Origin: Astrocystis sublimbata
Lineage: Eukaryota; Ascomycota; Sordariomycetes; Xylariales; Xylariaceae
DNA length: 64,000 bases
NCBI GenBank assembly: GCA_022453515.1
Contig: JAJNNY010000037.1
Location: 1 to 64,000 of the forward strand
Direction: 5' to 3'
The position numbers were made by a program, and so were the translations under genes. Position 1 is the stretch's first letter; each line of letters begins with the position of its first letter. Of this stretch, positions 34,134-44,755 are shown one piece after another. The notes beneath the pieces are model-generated. The model ran no database searches. It saw only the letters and a list, made by a program, of their open reading frames with translations, and was not told the origin of the DNA.

Positions 34134-36535
34134 ATGGCAAGCTTTCTAAATAAGTGGAGGCCCACCTCGGCGGTATGTCATCAGGCTCTCACACAACCTC
34201 GCTGTCCAAGCCTCTATGACGAACCGGCTTGAGTGCTGACATTCTCCATTTTCGCGAAGACCCTGAACCCCTCTACGAAAGATGGCTCGAAAAAGAAGGA
34301 CGAACCTCCCCTTGAACTTACTCCTTTGGAGAAGATGCTCCACCATGCCGGGCCCATCCGACCAGATGGGAGTGATAAGTTCTTCGGCATGGAAAATGTG
34401 AGTACCCCCCAGAATCCCGCTCAAAACTGACTCAATACTGATATATTACATGCGCAGTTTGGCAACACCTGGTATGCCGTGCTAATTCGGAACGCCCAGG
34501 CCTCTGCTGATCATCATCTACTAGTTATTGCAATTCGATCGTTCAAGCCCTCTTCTACACGACCGCCTTTCGAGAACAAGTTTTAAACTTCCCGCCCTTG
34601 TCGCCCCCCGACACGCCGAACGGAACTCGGCCGAGGGTCCATGTTCAGATAAGAGCCCCGAATGCGAACCCCAATGCGGATGCAAATGGCAAGAAGAACG
34701 ACAAAAAGGCGCCTGCAACCGGACTCCCTCAGCCGGGGCAGCAGGTGAAACCAGAAGACAAGCCCGATTCCCCGGAGTACAAAAAGAAACAAGCCATGCT
34801 GAAAGGACCCATTTACGAGTTGGCGCAGGAGAGCACGAACGTCTACGGAATGGAGGAATGTACGTTTACGGGCCTGAGAGACATTTTCATGGCGTTGGTC
34901 GAAAGTGAAACCCGCACCGGCGTGCTCAGCCCCCAGCGATTCCTCGAGATTTTCAAGCGCGATAACGAGATGTTTCGGAACTCCATGCACCAGGATGCAC
35001 ACGAGTTTTATGGTCTAGTACTTAATGATGTGATTGCTAATATCGAGAGCACTGCGCAACGACTGCTGAACAATGAGGCGGAGCGCGCTGCACAAGGAAT
35101 GATAGATATGGACTCTTTCCGGACGGCTATGAGTGCGGTCGCTAAAACCACCACGAACGGGACGAATTCCCCCGGCACGGGCTGGGTACACGACATATTC
35201 GAAGGGCTTCTGACGTCCGAGACGAGGTGTCTGACCTGTGAGACAGCTTCGCAGAGAGACGAGACATTTTTGGACTTATCGATCGATCTCGAGGAGAACA
35301 CCTCGGTGACATCATGTCTACAAAAGTTCTCCGCAGAGGAAATGCTTTGCGAAAGGAACAAGTTCCACTGCGACCACTGCGGTGGCCTTCAAGAGGCTGA
35401 AAAGCGCATGAAGGTCAAGCGGTTACCCAAAGTTCTGGCCCTGCATCTGAAACGATTCAAGTACACGGAAGACTACAGTCGCCTTCAAAAACTGTTCCAT
35501 CGGGTCGTGTATCCTTACCAGTTGCGCATGTTTAACACCACGCCGGAGGCCGAGGACCCTGACCGATTGTACGAACTCTACGCCGTCGTCATTCACATAG
35601 GCGGGAATGCATATCACGGACATTACGTGGCAGTTATCAAAACCGAAGACAGAGGATGGCTGCTGTTCGATGACGAAATGGTCGAGCCAGTCGACAAACA
35701 TTACGTGCGCAATTTTTTCGGAGATAAGCCAGGAATGGCATGCGCGTATGTATTGTTCTACCAGGAAACCACTTTCGAAAAGGTCCGAGCGGAGCAAGAG
35801 GCGGAAGGCCTAGAAGAAGTCAGGATTGTCAACGAGAAAGCGGACGTTGCCCAAGGAGACGAACAGGTCAACGGGAACGTCAACGGACTCTCCAAACAAG
35901 TCACAGCCCCAACTCAGCTTGTGGACGGTCACGACGGGCTCCCTGATCTAGATCACGCTGCCACAGTGCCGAATCTCACCCGCAGCTCATCTACCCACGT
36001 ACTTGTACCGCCAGCGCCAGACGATGTACCACCGGTTCCTTCAATACCGAGGTCCAACACGGTGAAGTCGAAGAAGGAGGGCAAGAAAGAGGCCAAGGCG
36101 CAAGAAAAAGCGCGCAAGGAAGCTGAAAAGGAGGAGTGGAAGAATAAGAAGAAACAGCGAGAAGAGTCCTTCTCGCGGATGCGCGAGGCGCGGAAACAAG
36201 AAGAGTCCCAATTGAAGAAAGCGCTGGAAGAGAGCAAACGGCTGGCTTCTGCGGACCAGGAGCGAGAGAACGAGGAGCAGGATAGCGTGCCGGCTCTGAA
36301 TAGGACGCACCGGGGCAGCAAGTCGATGTCGAGAAAGAGTTTCGGATTCCTGAGAGGGAAGAGAGATAGCATCGAGACCTCCGACAGCAGCTGGAACGGG
36401 AGCCAGAACGGCGAGAGCGCGACGAATGCTGCGCAGGCTACGCCCTCGACGCCGACGCAGACGAAACCCGAGAAATCACTTCGGAAGAGCTTTAGTTTTG
36501 GGCTGGGACGCAAGAAGAGCACCAAGTTCCTCTAG
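34134..36535 (+). CDS. creB: Ubiquitin carboxyl-terminal hydrolase, CreB type
   Basis: Deubiquitinating cysteine protease; in Aspergillus CreB acts with the WD40 protein CreC in carbon catabolite repression. Exons 34134-34172, 34260-34397, 34458-34471 and 34525-36535 join in phases 0, 0 and 2 to give 733 residues, near the size of A. nidulans CreB. The N-terminus ([10 protein letters not shown], then [20 protein letters not shown] and KFFGMEN) matches CreB. The Cys box [16 protein letters not shown] contains catalytic Cys64, whose codon is split by intron 3; exon 3 is only 14 nt. Two CxxC pairs (CLTC, CDHC) form the zinc site typical of this group. The His box is [14 protein letters not shown] with His430, and the following DDEMVEPV carries the third catalytic position. 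The C-terminal 240 residues are a Lys/Glu-rich coiled coil (about 36060-36270) and a Ser-rich tail, as in CreB. Substrates are not deducible here. Confidence 0.93.
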
Positions 36536-37645
36536 GCTCGAGCTCAGCGCAGGCTACTACTTGCGGATCCTACACTCGGCCCGATGGCGTCAAAGGTTGT
36601 TGCTGTGGTAGACAAGAAGCACATTGCATTCGTTTTGTTGTCGGCATTTTCCGGAGTCCGAGGATTTGATTCGATATTCGATTATCTATTCTACCTACTT
36701 AGAAAGCAAGAAAGAGGACCGGTTCGATTCAAGTTCACTTCTTTACGCATCCCCAAGAGAGCATTTTGCAAAAGCGCAAGACCAGCGACTTCATGATTAT
36801 TTATACGTTCCAGTCAGCGCAGCGACTGGTGATAATATATCTACCTAGGTATGCAGCGCAGCGGTACTCCTGGATAAACCAGATAGACAAGGCTCATCTC
36901 GGCCTATTGTCAGTGCTATCCACGCTGAGATAGGTATAATGTACTCAGGATTGGGGCTGCAGCCAGTCATCCACCAGCGGCATCGAAGCAATACTCAGAA
37001 AGGCACGAGCGAGGCGAGATGGTGGGATTTACCAAATGGATCTATTGTTCGCTGTATGTATAATGGAGGATGTCTGCCAGGTTCGACATTTGCATGCCAT
37101 GCGCATTGAATCATCGGTCAGCTTCTGGCATCAGGGAAGTGATGCCTATTCTATAATGAGCTATCCCCACATGACGGTCTATCCCGTGAAGAAGAACAGT
37201 GTCAACGTAATGCGTGTTGAACGGCGCTTGTTCCAATTCATATCTGTGATAAGCATGCAGGGCCCTGCCTGTCTAAACAATACAGCTGCTGTTTGACACT
37301 CAATCCTGTGGCGAGAATATTGAGACTGATGCTTTCATCGCTCTCCGTAGGGTAGGTCTGAGGAGCACACGATGGTTTCCTGTAGGTGCGCTTTGCTCGC
37401 CGCGCCCCTGTTCTCCAGTCACGTATTGATCGATTCAGTCGATGAAATTCCCAGGCCCCATCGCCTTCCAGACAGTAAATGGTCATGCCATGCCATTATA
37501 ACCCGTTTGATTCCTTGCTTCTTTGGGCGCGGGGTCGCATGGGATGAAATGATTTCGATTCACATTTTCCGCAGATATTCTCTCGCCACTTGATCGGTTG
37601 GTTGGTCGTTTGTTCGTTCGGTCGTGCCAGGTTCCAGCTATCCGC
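36536..37645. other. Intergenic, convergent 3' ends
   Basis: Spacer between the creB-like gene (plus) and the Yos1 gene (minus). It contains CTACCTACTTAG near 36694 and CTACCTAGGTATG near 36840. No gene is supported. Confidence 0.5.
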
Positions 37646-38282
37646 CTATCCCAGTACGAGCTCGTAGATTATTATCAAGGTGTTGGTCAATATTAGCGGG
37701 ACTGTAGAGTTGTTATCAAGTTTTGTTAGCGACTTGACTCTTCTTCTTCTTCTTCTTCTTCTTCTCTCCCTTCGCCTTTTCTTGCATTGTCCCCGTATGC
37801 AAGAAGATGAACAGAGTATCGTTATAGTCACTTACTCCGCATCAGCGTCCGCACGCTCGCTATCAGGTTGATTGCCTTGGCGCGCATACTCTGGGTATCG
37901 GGGCCCGTGCCAAAAGCTGGGTCGTAGGAGGCTGAGGAGAAGTTTACTGTATTCCAAAAAAAGGTAAGTGAGGTCACATAGCAGAGTATCTGTCGTCACT
38001 AGGCACCCATGGGCGTTGCAGGGCTGGCTTGCTATCGATGCAATGGACGAAGGGTTTGATCGGAAACGTACTGCGCGCTAGGAAGCGGTCCTCGGATAGG
38101 ATCGCGAGGGCATTGGTGAGGAGCACCAGCACTGCGGGAGAGCGAACTTGAGTTAGTCGACGGGCGGGTTGCGGTTGCGCGGGGATGCCACGGATGGCGG
38201 GACGCCCGTGAGGGTTGGCGGGTGGGTGAACGCGCGGATAAAGGGATCACGCACCATAGATGAGATTCCCAATGAGCATCAT
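37646..38282 (-). CDS. yos1: Yos1/IER3IP1-like ER-Golgi transport protein
   Basis: A tiny membrane protein that works with Yip1 and Yif1 in COPII vesicle formation between ER and Golgi. It escapes simple ORF searches because it has four minus-strand exons: 38282-38255, 38131-38072, 37946-37836 and 37701-37646. All three introns (123, 125 and 134 nt) interrupt in phase 1, and the total is 84 residues, the family's usual size. The spliced protein starts MMLIGNLIYGVLVLLTNALA (first membrane segment), continues ILSEDRFLARINFSS, includes AINLIASVRTLMR, and ends IPLILTNTLIIIYELVLG (second membrane segment). LSEDRFLAR and SVRTLMRIPLI are family hallmarks, each restored only by splicing. A (TTC)8 microsatellite lies within the last intron. 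Either of two adjacent ATG codons (38282 or 38279) could be the start. Confidence 0.92.
37741..37764 (+). repeat. (TTC)8 microsatellite in a yos1 intron
   Basis: Eight perfect TTC units, within the last intron (37702-37835) of the Yos1 gene. On the transcribed strand it reads (GAA)8. Confidence 0.9.
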
Positions 38283-38846
38283 CTTATCAGCGATGGTCTC
38301 GCGACACGCGAGAGGTGGTCGAGGGGTGAGTGCGAGGTACGTCGAGGTTGTCCGGCGTGTATCGGTAGTGTGAATGCATTGAAAGTTGATCGCTGCGCTT
38401 CGGTACGTATGGCGTCGGTCGCCTGCGGAAGGCACAGGCCAGGTGTCAATGGGGCCTAGAGGCTCGAGAGGGAAGTTGCCGAGACAGGACAAGACAGATC
38501 CCTGTTTTAATGACGTGGGGCTGGGCCAATCAGCTCAGCTTTTAGACTTGCGACAAGCTCAGGACGGGAGCTCAATATTGAAACGTCTTATACATACAAT
38601 CTGGGGCTAGATACCTATTGTTTGACACCACCTACCTACCCACAATGCGAACCTGAAGCTTCGTTCACCAACCACCCATCGAGCACAATTGGGTAGTGGC
38701 ACCTACTAGTATCCATGGTCGGTCAGAATTCGTCACCAATAACATGAGTTCCTATTTCTCATCGTAAGATACAACGGAGCCTGAAGGCCGAATAGAATTG
38801 AGACGTACCTCTTGAGCGCACCGGTTCGCAAAACCGCCGAGACAGG
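38283..38846. other. Divergent promoter region of yos1 and alg12
   Basis: Separates the starts of the Yos1 gene (minus) and the Alg12 gene (plus). ACCACCTACCTACCCAC at about 38627 is one of the recurrent motifs. No gene is supported. Confidence 0.5.
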
Positions 38847-40735
38847 ATGGGGAACGCCATAGGTGAGGTCCTATTATCTTGTCCACAACGGATGACCCCT
38901 TGGCCACAACTAACACGTCTTCCAGATACTCTGTTATCTCTGTCAATCCCGGCCCTGGTTTTATTTCATCTAGCCGCCGCGCCTTACACCAAGGTCGAGG
39001 AGTCGTTCAATATCCAGGCGACTCACGACATCCTAGCATACGGGACACCAACGAGCAACGTGTATGAGCGTCTGTCATCTCACTATGATCACTTTGACTT
39101 CCCCGGTGCGGTGCCGAGGACCTTCATAGGTCCCGTACTGCTAGCCGGCATCAGCCAACCATTAGTCGCGGCGGTGGGATTTCAACATGCGCAACTCATC
39201 GTGAGAGCCCTCCTGGGTCTGATTAATTCTGCCGCGCTGTTGATCTTTAAGCGCAACCTCGAGAGAGCATTTGGAAGATCGACGGCGAGATGGTATGCTG
39301 TGCTACAGGCCAGCCAGTTCCATATTCTGTTCTACGCGTCACGGCCGCTTCCGAACATGTTCGCGTTCCCGCTCAGTAAGTGATCATGATGTCCCCTAGT
39401 TATAGCTCTATTGACAGACTAACCCATCAAAACATAGCTACACTGGCTTTCTCTCAGCTAGTTCCACACCCAGACCCTAGAAGACAAGGTGTGCGCTTCA
39501 AAGTCGCCATCGCGCTCCTAACCATGGCCACTGCCATCTTCAGATCCGAGCTCGCCATCCTCATGGTGACCGTCTCACTCTACGGCCTTCTACACTCACA
39601 CGTCACTCTCACCCAGATCATCAAGCCCTTCATACTATTCTTCGCCCTCTCCTTACTGATATCCGTCCCCATCGACTCCTATTTCTGGCAGAAGCCCCTC
39701 TGGCCCGAGCTCTGGGGTTTCTACTACAACGCTGTGCAGGGCTCGTCCTCGGACTGGGGCGTCTCCCCCTGGCACTGGTACTTCACTTCGGCGCTGCCCA
39801 AGATCCTCGGCGTGCCGGCCTTGCTTTTACTCTTCGCGGGGTCGAACCCTGAAACGAGCACCCAGACGCGCGACATGATGCTGCCGAGCCTCCTGTTTGT
39901 CGCCATATACTCCCTGCAGCCGCACAAGGAGATGCGTTTCGTGTTCTACGTCGCGCCGCCCCTGACTGCGGCTCTTGCTCTGAGGATCAATTACGTGTTT
40001 TCCCGAAGGACAAAGTCTACCCTCCTCACGAACGCTTCGCTAGCCATTGTCGGGACCGTTTTGGTGTCCTTTGCGATGAGCTCTGCTCTTCTGGTGGTCT
40101 CGTCGCTCAATTATCCCGGAGGCGAGGCCCTGGCTGCGCTAAAAGACATAGTTGTGGCGTCGGATCCGTCGGCGGCGACCCCGGATATACAGACTGCTGT
40201 TGTGCACATGGACGTGCTGTCTTGCATGACCGGTATTACGCTCTTTGGGCAGCATGATTCGTGGCCTGATACGGTGAAGACATTCACGAGCACAGATACG
40301 GAGACGAATTCACAGACACATGCAAACCCAAACGCGGATACGAATGCGCTCCAAAGAGACGGAGTGTCCTTCACGTTCGATAAGACGGAGGATGAGGCGA
40401 CGTTAAGGAACCCGCTGTTCTGGGAAAAGTTCGACTTCGTGCTCGCCGAGGACCCGGCGAAGCCCCTCGGCCCGTGGGAAACGGTCGCGGTCGTGGAGGG
40501 GTTTGCGGGGATCGAGATCCTGAAGCCGGGCTCGGAGGGTGTGAGTGGTGGTGGTGGTGATGACATAGAGAGTGGAAAGGACAGGGTTCTGGGGCGAGGA
40601 GCACTGGTGAAGAGAGTGAGAGATACTGTGAGGAGATTCACAGGTGGTTGGTGGGTTGGGCCGAGGATGGCGCCGAGGATACATATATTGAGGAAGATTC
40701 GAGATGGAGAGGCGAGGAGGGCTGTTACGTCTTGA
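38847..40735 (+). CDS. alg12: Alg12 alpha-1,6-mannosyltransferase of the dolichol pathway
   Basis: Adds the alpha-1,6-linked eighth mannose to the lipid-linked N-glycan precursor in the ER lumen, using dolichyl-phosphate mannose (GT22). Main exons are 38847-39375 and 39438-40735, joined in phase 1; read this way the protein has 608 residues. Family motifs are APYTKVEESFNIQATHDIL near the N-terminus, SRPLPNMFAFPLS across the intron, and SLQPHKEMRFVFYV (HKE motif). Many hydrophobic segments give a polytopic membrane protein. The last 200 residues are soluble and less conserved. The 5' end is uncertain. The stretch 38863-38925 has donor GTGAGG, CTAAC and acceptor TTCCAG, and is 63 nt without a stop, so it could be an in-frame intron (587 residues, start MGNAI-DTLLSLSIP). 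Translation could also begin at the ATG at 38892 (593 residues). Confidence 0.93.
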
Positions 40736-43700
40736 TGGGGGCTGGGGTGTTTTTCCTTTCACACACCGCTTAGATAGAAAGGGTGGGCGAATGAGTCAAG
40801 ATTGCTGTATCAAATGTCACGACCTTGCTGTGACTTTCTAGTCAAAGTGACTCCGTAATCATCCTCAACCCAAGGGGTGAGAAAGCACCATGATTCTTGA
40901 ATTGCTCTAGGTAGGTAAAATCATGGAGAGTGAAGAAGCAAGCCCTGCGAGCGTGACCGTGAGCAAGGACTGATTGGTCAAGAGATGGATCAGCTTTTGA
41001 TCCGAACTGCCTGTCTCGCCTGTCTATCTTATTCCACTGCCTTTCTAGCATCACCGGAGGGGTCTCGGGTGGGGGTTTACACATCACGTATGCGTGAGTA
41101 GGTAGGTACCTAGGTATATATGGGGAAATCGTTGATTCGTTGGGACGATCCACCAAAAAAGGCTTCACTGCTTTTGTTAGCACCACCTGAAGGCATCATG
41201 AGTGCGGATGAAGTCCACATGTAGGTAATAGTTAAGTATCTACACGTAGGTGATGTAGCCTCTCGTCCCGTTGGAACATATATACCGGTATAGCACATCA
41301 ACTCCTACCTAGGTAGACTCAAGTTGGGACGTATGTTATATAAATAGGGTAGTCAGGAGGGCGCATATGCTAAGCCAGTCGCGAAGGGGGCTTAGGAAAG
41401 TGGGTGGGTAGTTAGCTACCTAGATGCCATCCTTCAATTCGATCATTATTTACATGTAGCTTCACATACAGTATTTTCCTAAGGTATGTGAAAATTGTGC
41501 CTGGGGCCGGGCCGACTCATGTTGCATCTCGCGCGAACAGCGTCAGACCCATGGGCATCGGGGGCTTTCCGCGGTTAGGGGCCGGAGAAACATGGGTACG
41601 GTGTTGCCCTGATCTAGCCTTACAGCCTTACTTCTCAAGGTTGACTATAGAGCCTGGAATTTATATTTTTACCTGTCGATGCGTGGAGATTTATCCAGGT
41701 TTTCATATCTCTTCCGATGATGCCGTTAATGTGTGCTTCACTTCCAAGTTTTATCCAAGTTCTATTGAGGGGGCCAGACCAACTGACTGGGGTGTGGGGT
41801 TGTTTAGGCATAGCCTTACTTGTCGAGCTTGTCATTCAGGGACCTTAATGCTTCCTACATGTAAAATTCCAGAGATACCAGCACTACCGATGGTGCTATA
41901 AAGAAACAGTGATCCAAATTCGCTCCGAAATCTGGGGTCGGCAAGTGTACGTAAGATCCCTCGGCTCGTGCTTCATAACGGCAACTTCCATCCCGACCTG
42001 CATGATGTGATCCAATTGCAAGCAAGGGGTGCTCGTAGCTAAGATTATGGCCCAATAGCGCGCCGTGGATGTTTTGGCAGGTGGCGTCTGCTCATGTTCT
42101 AGATCAGGGAGGACTTTTTGGGGGTGGTGTATTTATAGTCGCGTCTCGTTTCTGAGGGCATTGAATCTAACACAGTTCTTGTACTAGTAGTGATATCACC
42201 GGGCCTCTCACGTTTTCTCATGCATTTTCATCTGGTCTTGCCATTTTATTCAATTGAGATGGCGTTGTCCAAATCGACACTAGGATAGGCGGTAGCAGCT
42301 CGGCAGGCTAATGGGGGATGTTGTCCTGGTAATCAAAGTGATTCCTTCGACCTTTGTCCCACCTTGTCCGGTTTAGGTAAGATCATTCGAGCCGGCGACT
42401 GTAAAAGGCGGGATGAGCAGGATGAGGGGGAGAGAGTGCCCCGCACGCCTCAGATAAACGTGGAGTAGGCTGCAGGGGGGTGAAGCAGGGGTTTTAGATA
42501 TTCACTTGGCGCCCTGCGCTTCTTCAGCCTGGCGCGCCCGGCCTGGCCGACTGGAGTATTCATTTATCGATACCGACGACGGCAATGAAGATCAGGCGTC
42601 CTTGAGACTTGCGGGCCTGCCATGCCTGAGGTGAGTCAAATCAAGCTTTCGTTTCACGCGCGAATCGTTAGGGATGTTTATCTCGACTTCTCCATCGGGT
42701 ATGGAGGCTAGATTAATGGTCGGACAACGCGAACTTTCCCAGTAAGTAGGTAGTTGATCTACAGCACTAGATGCTTAAGCTCAATGAGCACTGCCATCCG
42801 GTTACACGGACTTCCAGTTGCCTACCTTACCTAGCCCTTCATTCACATGCACCTTAAGTACAACCTGCAGCGTCTTACCTTGTGTCTTCAGGGCAAATGC
42901 GCAATGCCAGAACACGGAGCTTATGAAGAAAACACAATAGACCACAGTAGTCCTCCTATATACCTACCTAGTCTTGCGAGGCACGCGGTGTCGATGGCAG
43001 TTGCTAATTTTGCTGTAATCCCGAAACAGTCTCGCTTGGTTTTGCTGGCTCAGGGTCCAACGCCTTGCTGCACTGCACCTTGGAGTACCGTAACCTAGGT
43101 GCCTGCTTGTACAGGCATGATGAGTTAGTTCATTGTAATGAAGAGATAAAATTATGGTGTCGCATGCTCAATCCCACACTGCCCTTTGGCGATGCATATC
43201 AAGAAAACCCTATTCAAAAGCATGCACATGCGTATGCGCAGTCTCAGTAAGGTTAAGAATATGCTTGGACGGGAGCGTCAGGGTTCCGTCATGCGTGCCA
43301 CGCCTTGCTAAGGTTCTTAACTTGCTCTCGAGTTGTAGGTACATAAGTACCTAGGTAGGTAGTTGGAGCAGTGAGATTCAGCCATGGACATGGGTACCCA
43401 GCCCGGTATCCGGGAGGCTTGCGGGAGGTAAACTACACGACAAGTTCAGGTGACGATTTGTTGTTCTAGCCACCACAGATCAACGCCACGATCGAAGACC
43501 GTTGGGCACAATCCAAGTCGTTGATTGATGTTGGGCGTGTAGATATGGACAAGTACCTTTTAGGTATGCCGTGACCACACCTCTGATGTTGATCTGTCAC
43601 CCCTCGCCCGAACGGGTTAGTCCATGCGAATGGATTCAATGTTGAAGTGACATATTCATGAGATGACCTGCGCGTCATATCATACATGTACCTAACCTGT

Positions 43701-44755
43701 CCAGGCGAGCCAGCTAACTCAAACCTAATAATATGTACCTAGAAGATAGTTAGACATCGTGATAGATATCACACGGCTCTTTCATAACCTACCTCGTCTA
43801 CCTAGGTATGTAGACCGTAGGTAGTTACAACTTCATATTCGTTTACTGCCCGGCATGATCCAAACAGCCAAAGCTGAAGTACAAAGAGTTATTCGCTAGA
43901 ATTTGTTGTTTACTAAGCCCAATGGTGTAACGCGTGTAGATCTGCTCCGCGTACGGGAGATAATGGGGTCAGAATTGGAGCCTTTCGTACTAAGCCGTCC
44001 CTATTCTGCCCTGGCCTAAAACATCGCTATCTTTCAAAGCGAGAACGAGGACTGGGCGACTGGGCTGACTGGCGCGTGTCCGGCACCCACCTGGAGTCCT
44101 TGCAGCCCAGAAACAGCCGCCCCTCCCCCCTGCTCGCCTGCTGTTGCTGCCACCATGCTCGCCTGCCGAGGCCTGCCTCGCCTGGCTGCTCCCAAGCGAC
44201 AATACCTAAACTAAACCTTGGAACCCACTGGCTGGACTGGCTCGACTGGGGCACAAGTCTCGCTGGTCCCCTGCTGCTACAAGTGCATCCTGCTAAACCC
44301 TGCCGTCCCATCCACGAGTTACAAATTACAACGTATCAGGCCCAAGCTGGGGTCTGAAGTCTACCAACGCCGTTTCTGTGCTTGATCGTCTCCCAAAACC
44401 CAGCTGCACCAGGCTAAATCACAGCAGAACCACAGCAAAACCTCCCCAAAGACCTCCTACACGTGCGACGCTCGACTTCACCATCAACAGCGATCTTCCC
44501 GTTGCAATTGACGGTCGAATCGCCCGAGCCATACATCCCCTCCACCGCCGCTAGCACCACCATCACCACCACACCATCTAGGTAAACCTGCTTGGCGACT
44601 TTCTACACTGTATGTAGGCGGGGAGGGCACCTGAATCACGGGAACTTGCAAACGACACACATGGTTCTGCCTCCTCGCTCCGTATAGAGCCAAGACCACC
44701 ACTACTCTCAGATCACTTCTAGCTGCCGCATGCCCCTCCCGTCTCCCACCGGGCC
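40736..44755. other. Long intergenic region
   Basis: About 4 kb with no recognisable gene. CCTAGGTA/TAGGTAGG motifs are particularly dense here (near 40911, 41098-41118, 41304, 41416, 42748, 42826, 42960, 43336-43362, 43735, 43790-43825). The part from about 44040 to 44755 is C-rich on the plus strand, resembling the long leader of the following gene. Short frames near 41488-41901 and 44076-44357 have no family features. Confidence 0.45.

Noticed and set aside
650..36535. A functional cluster of xylanase, GH127-like enzyme and CreB
   Set aside because: The three genes are 5 to 33 kb apart with unrelated housekeeping genes between, so proximity is not evidence of co-regulation.
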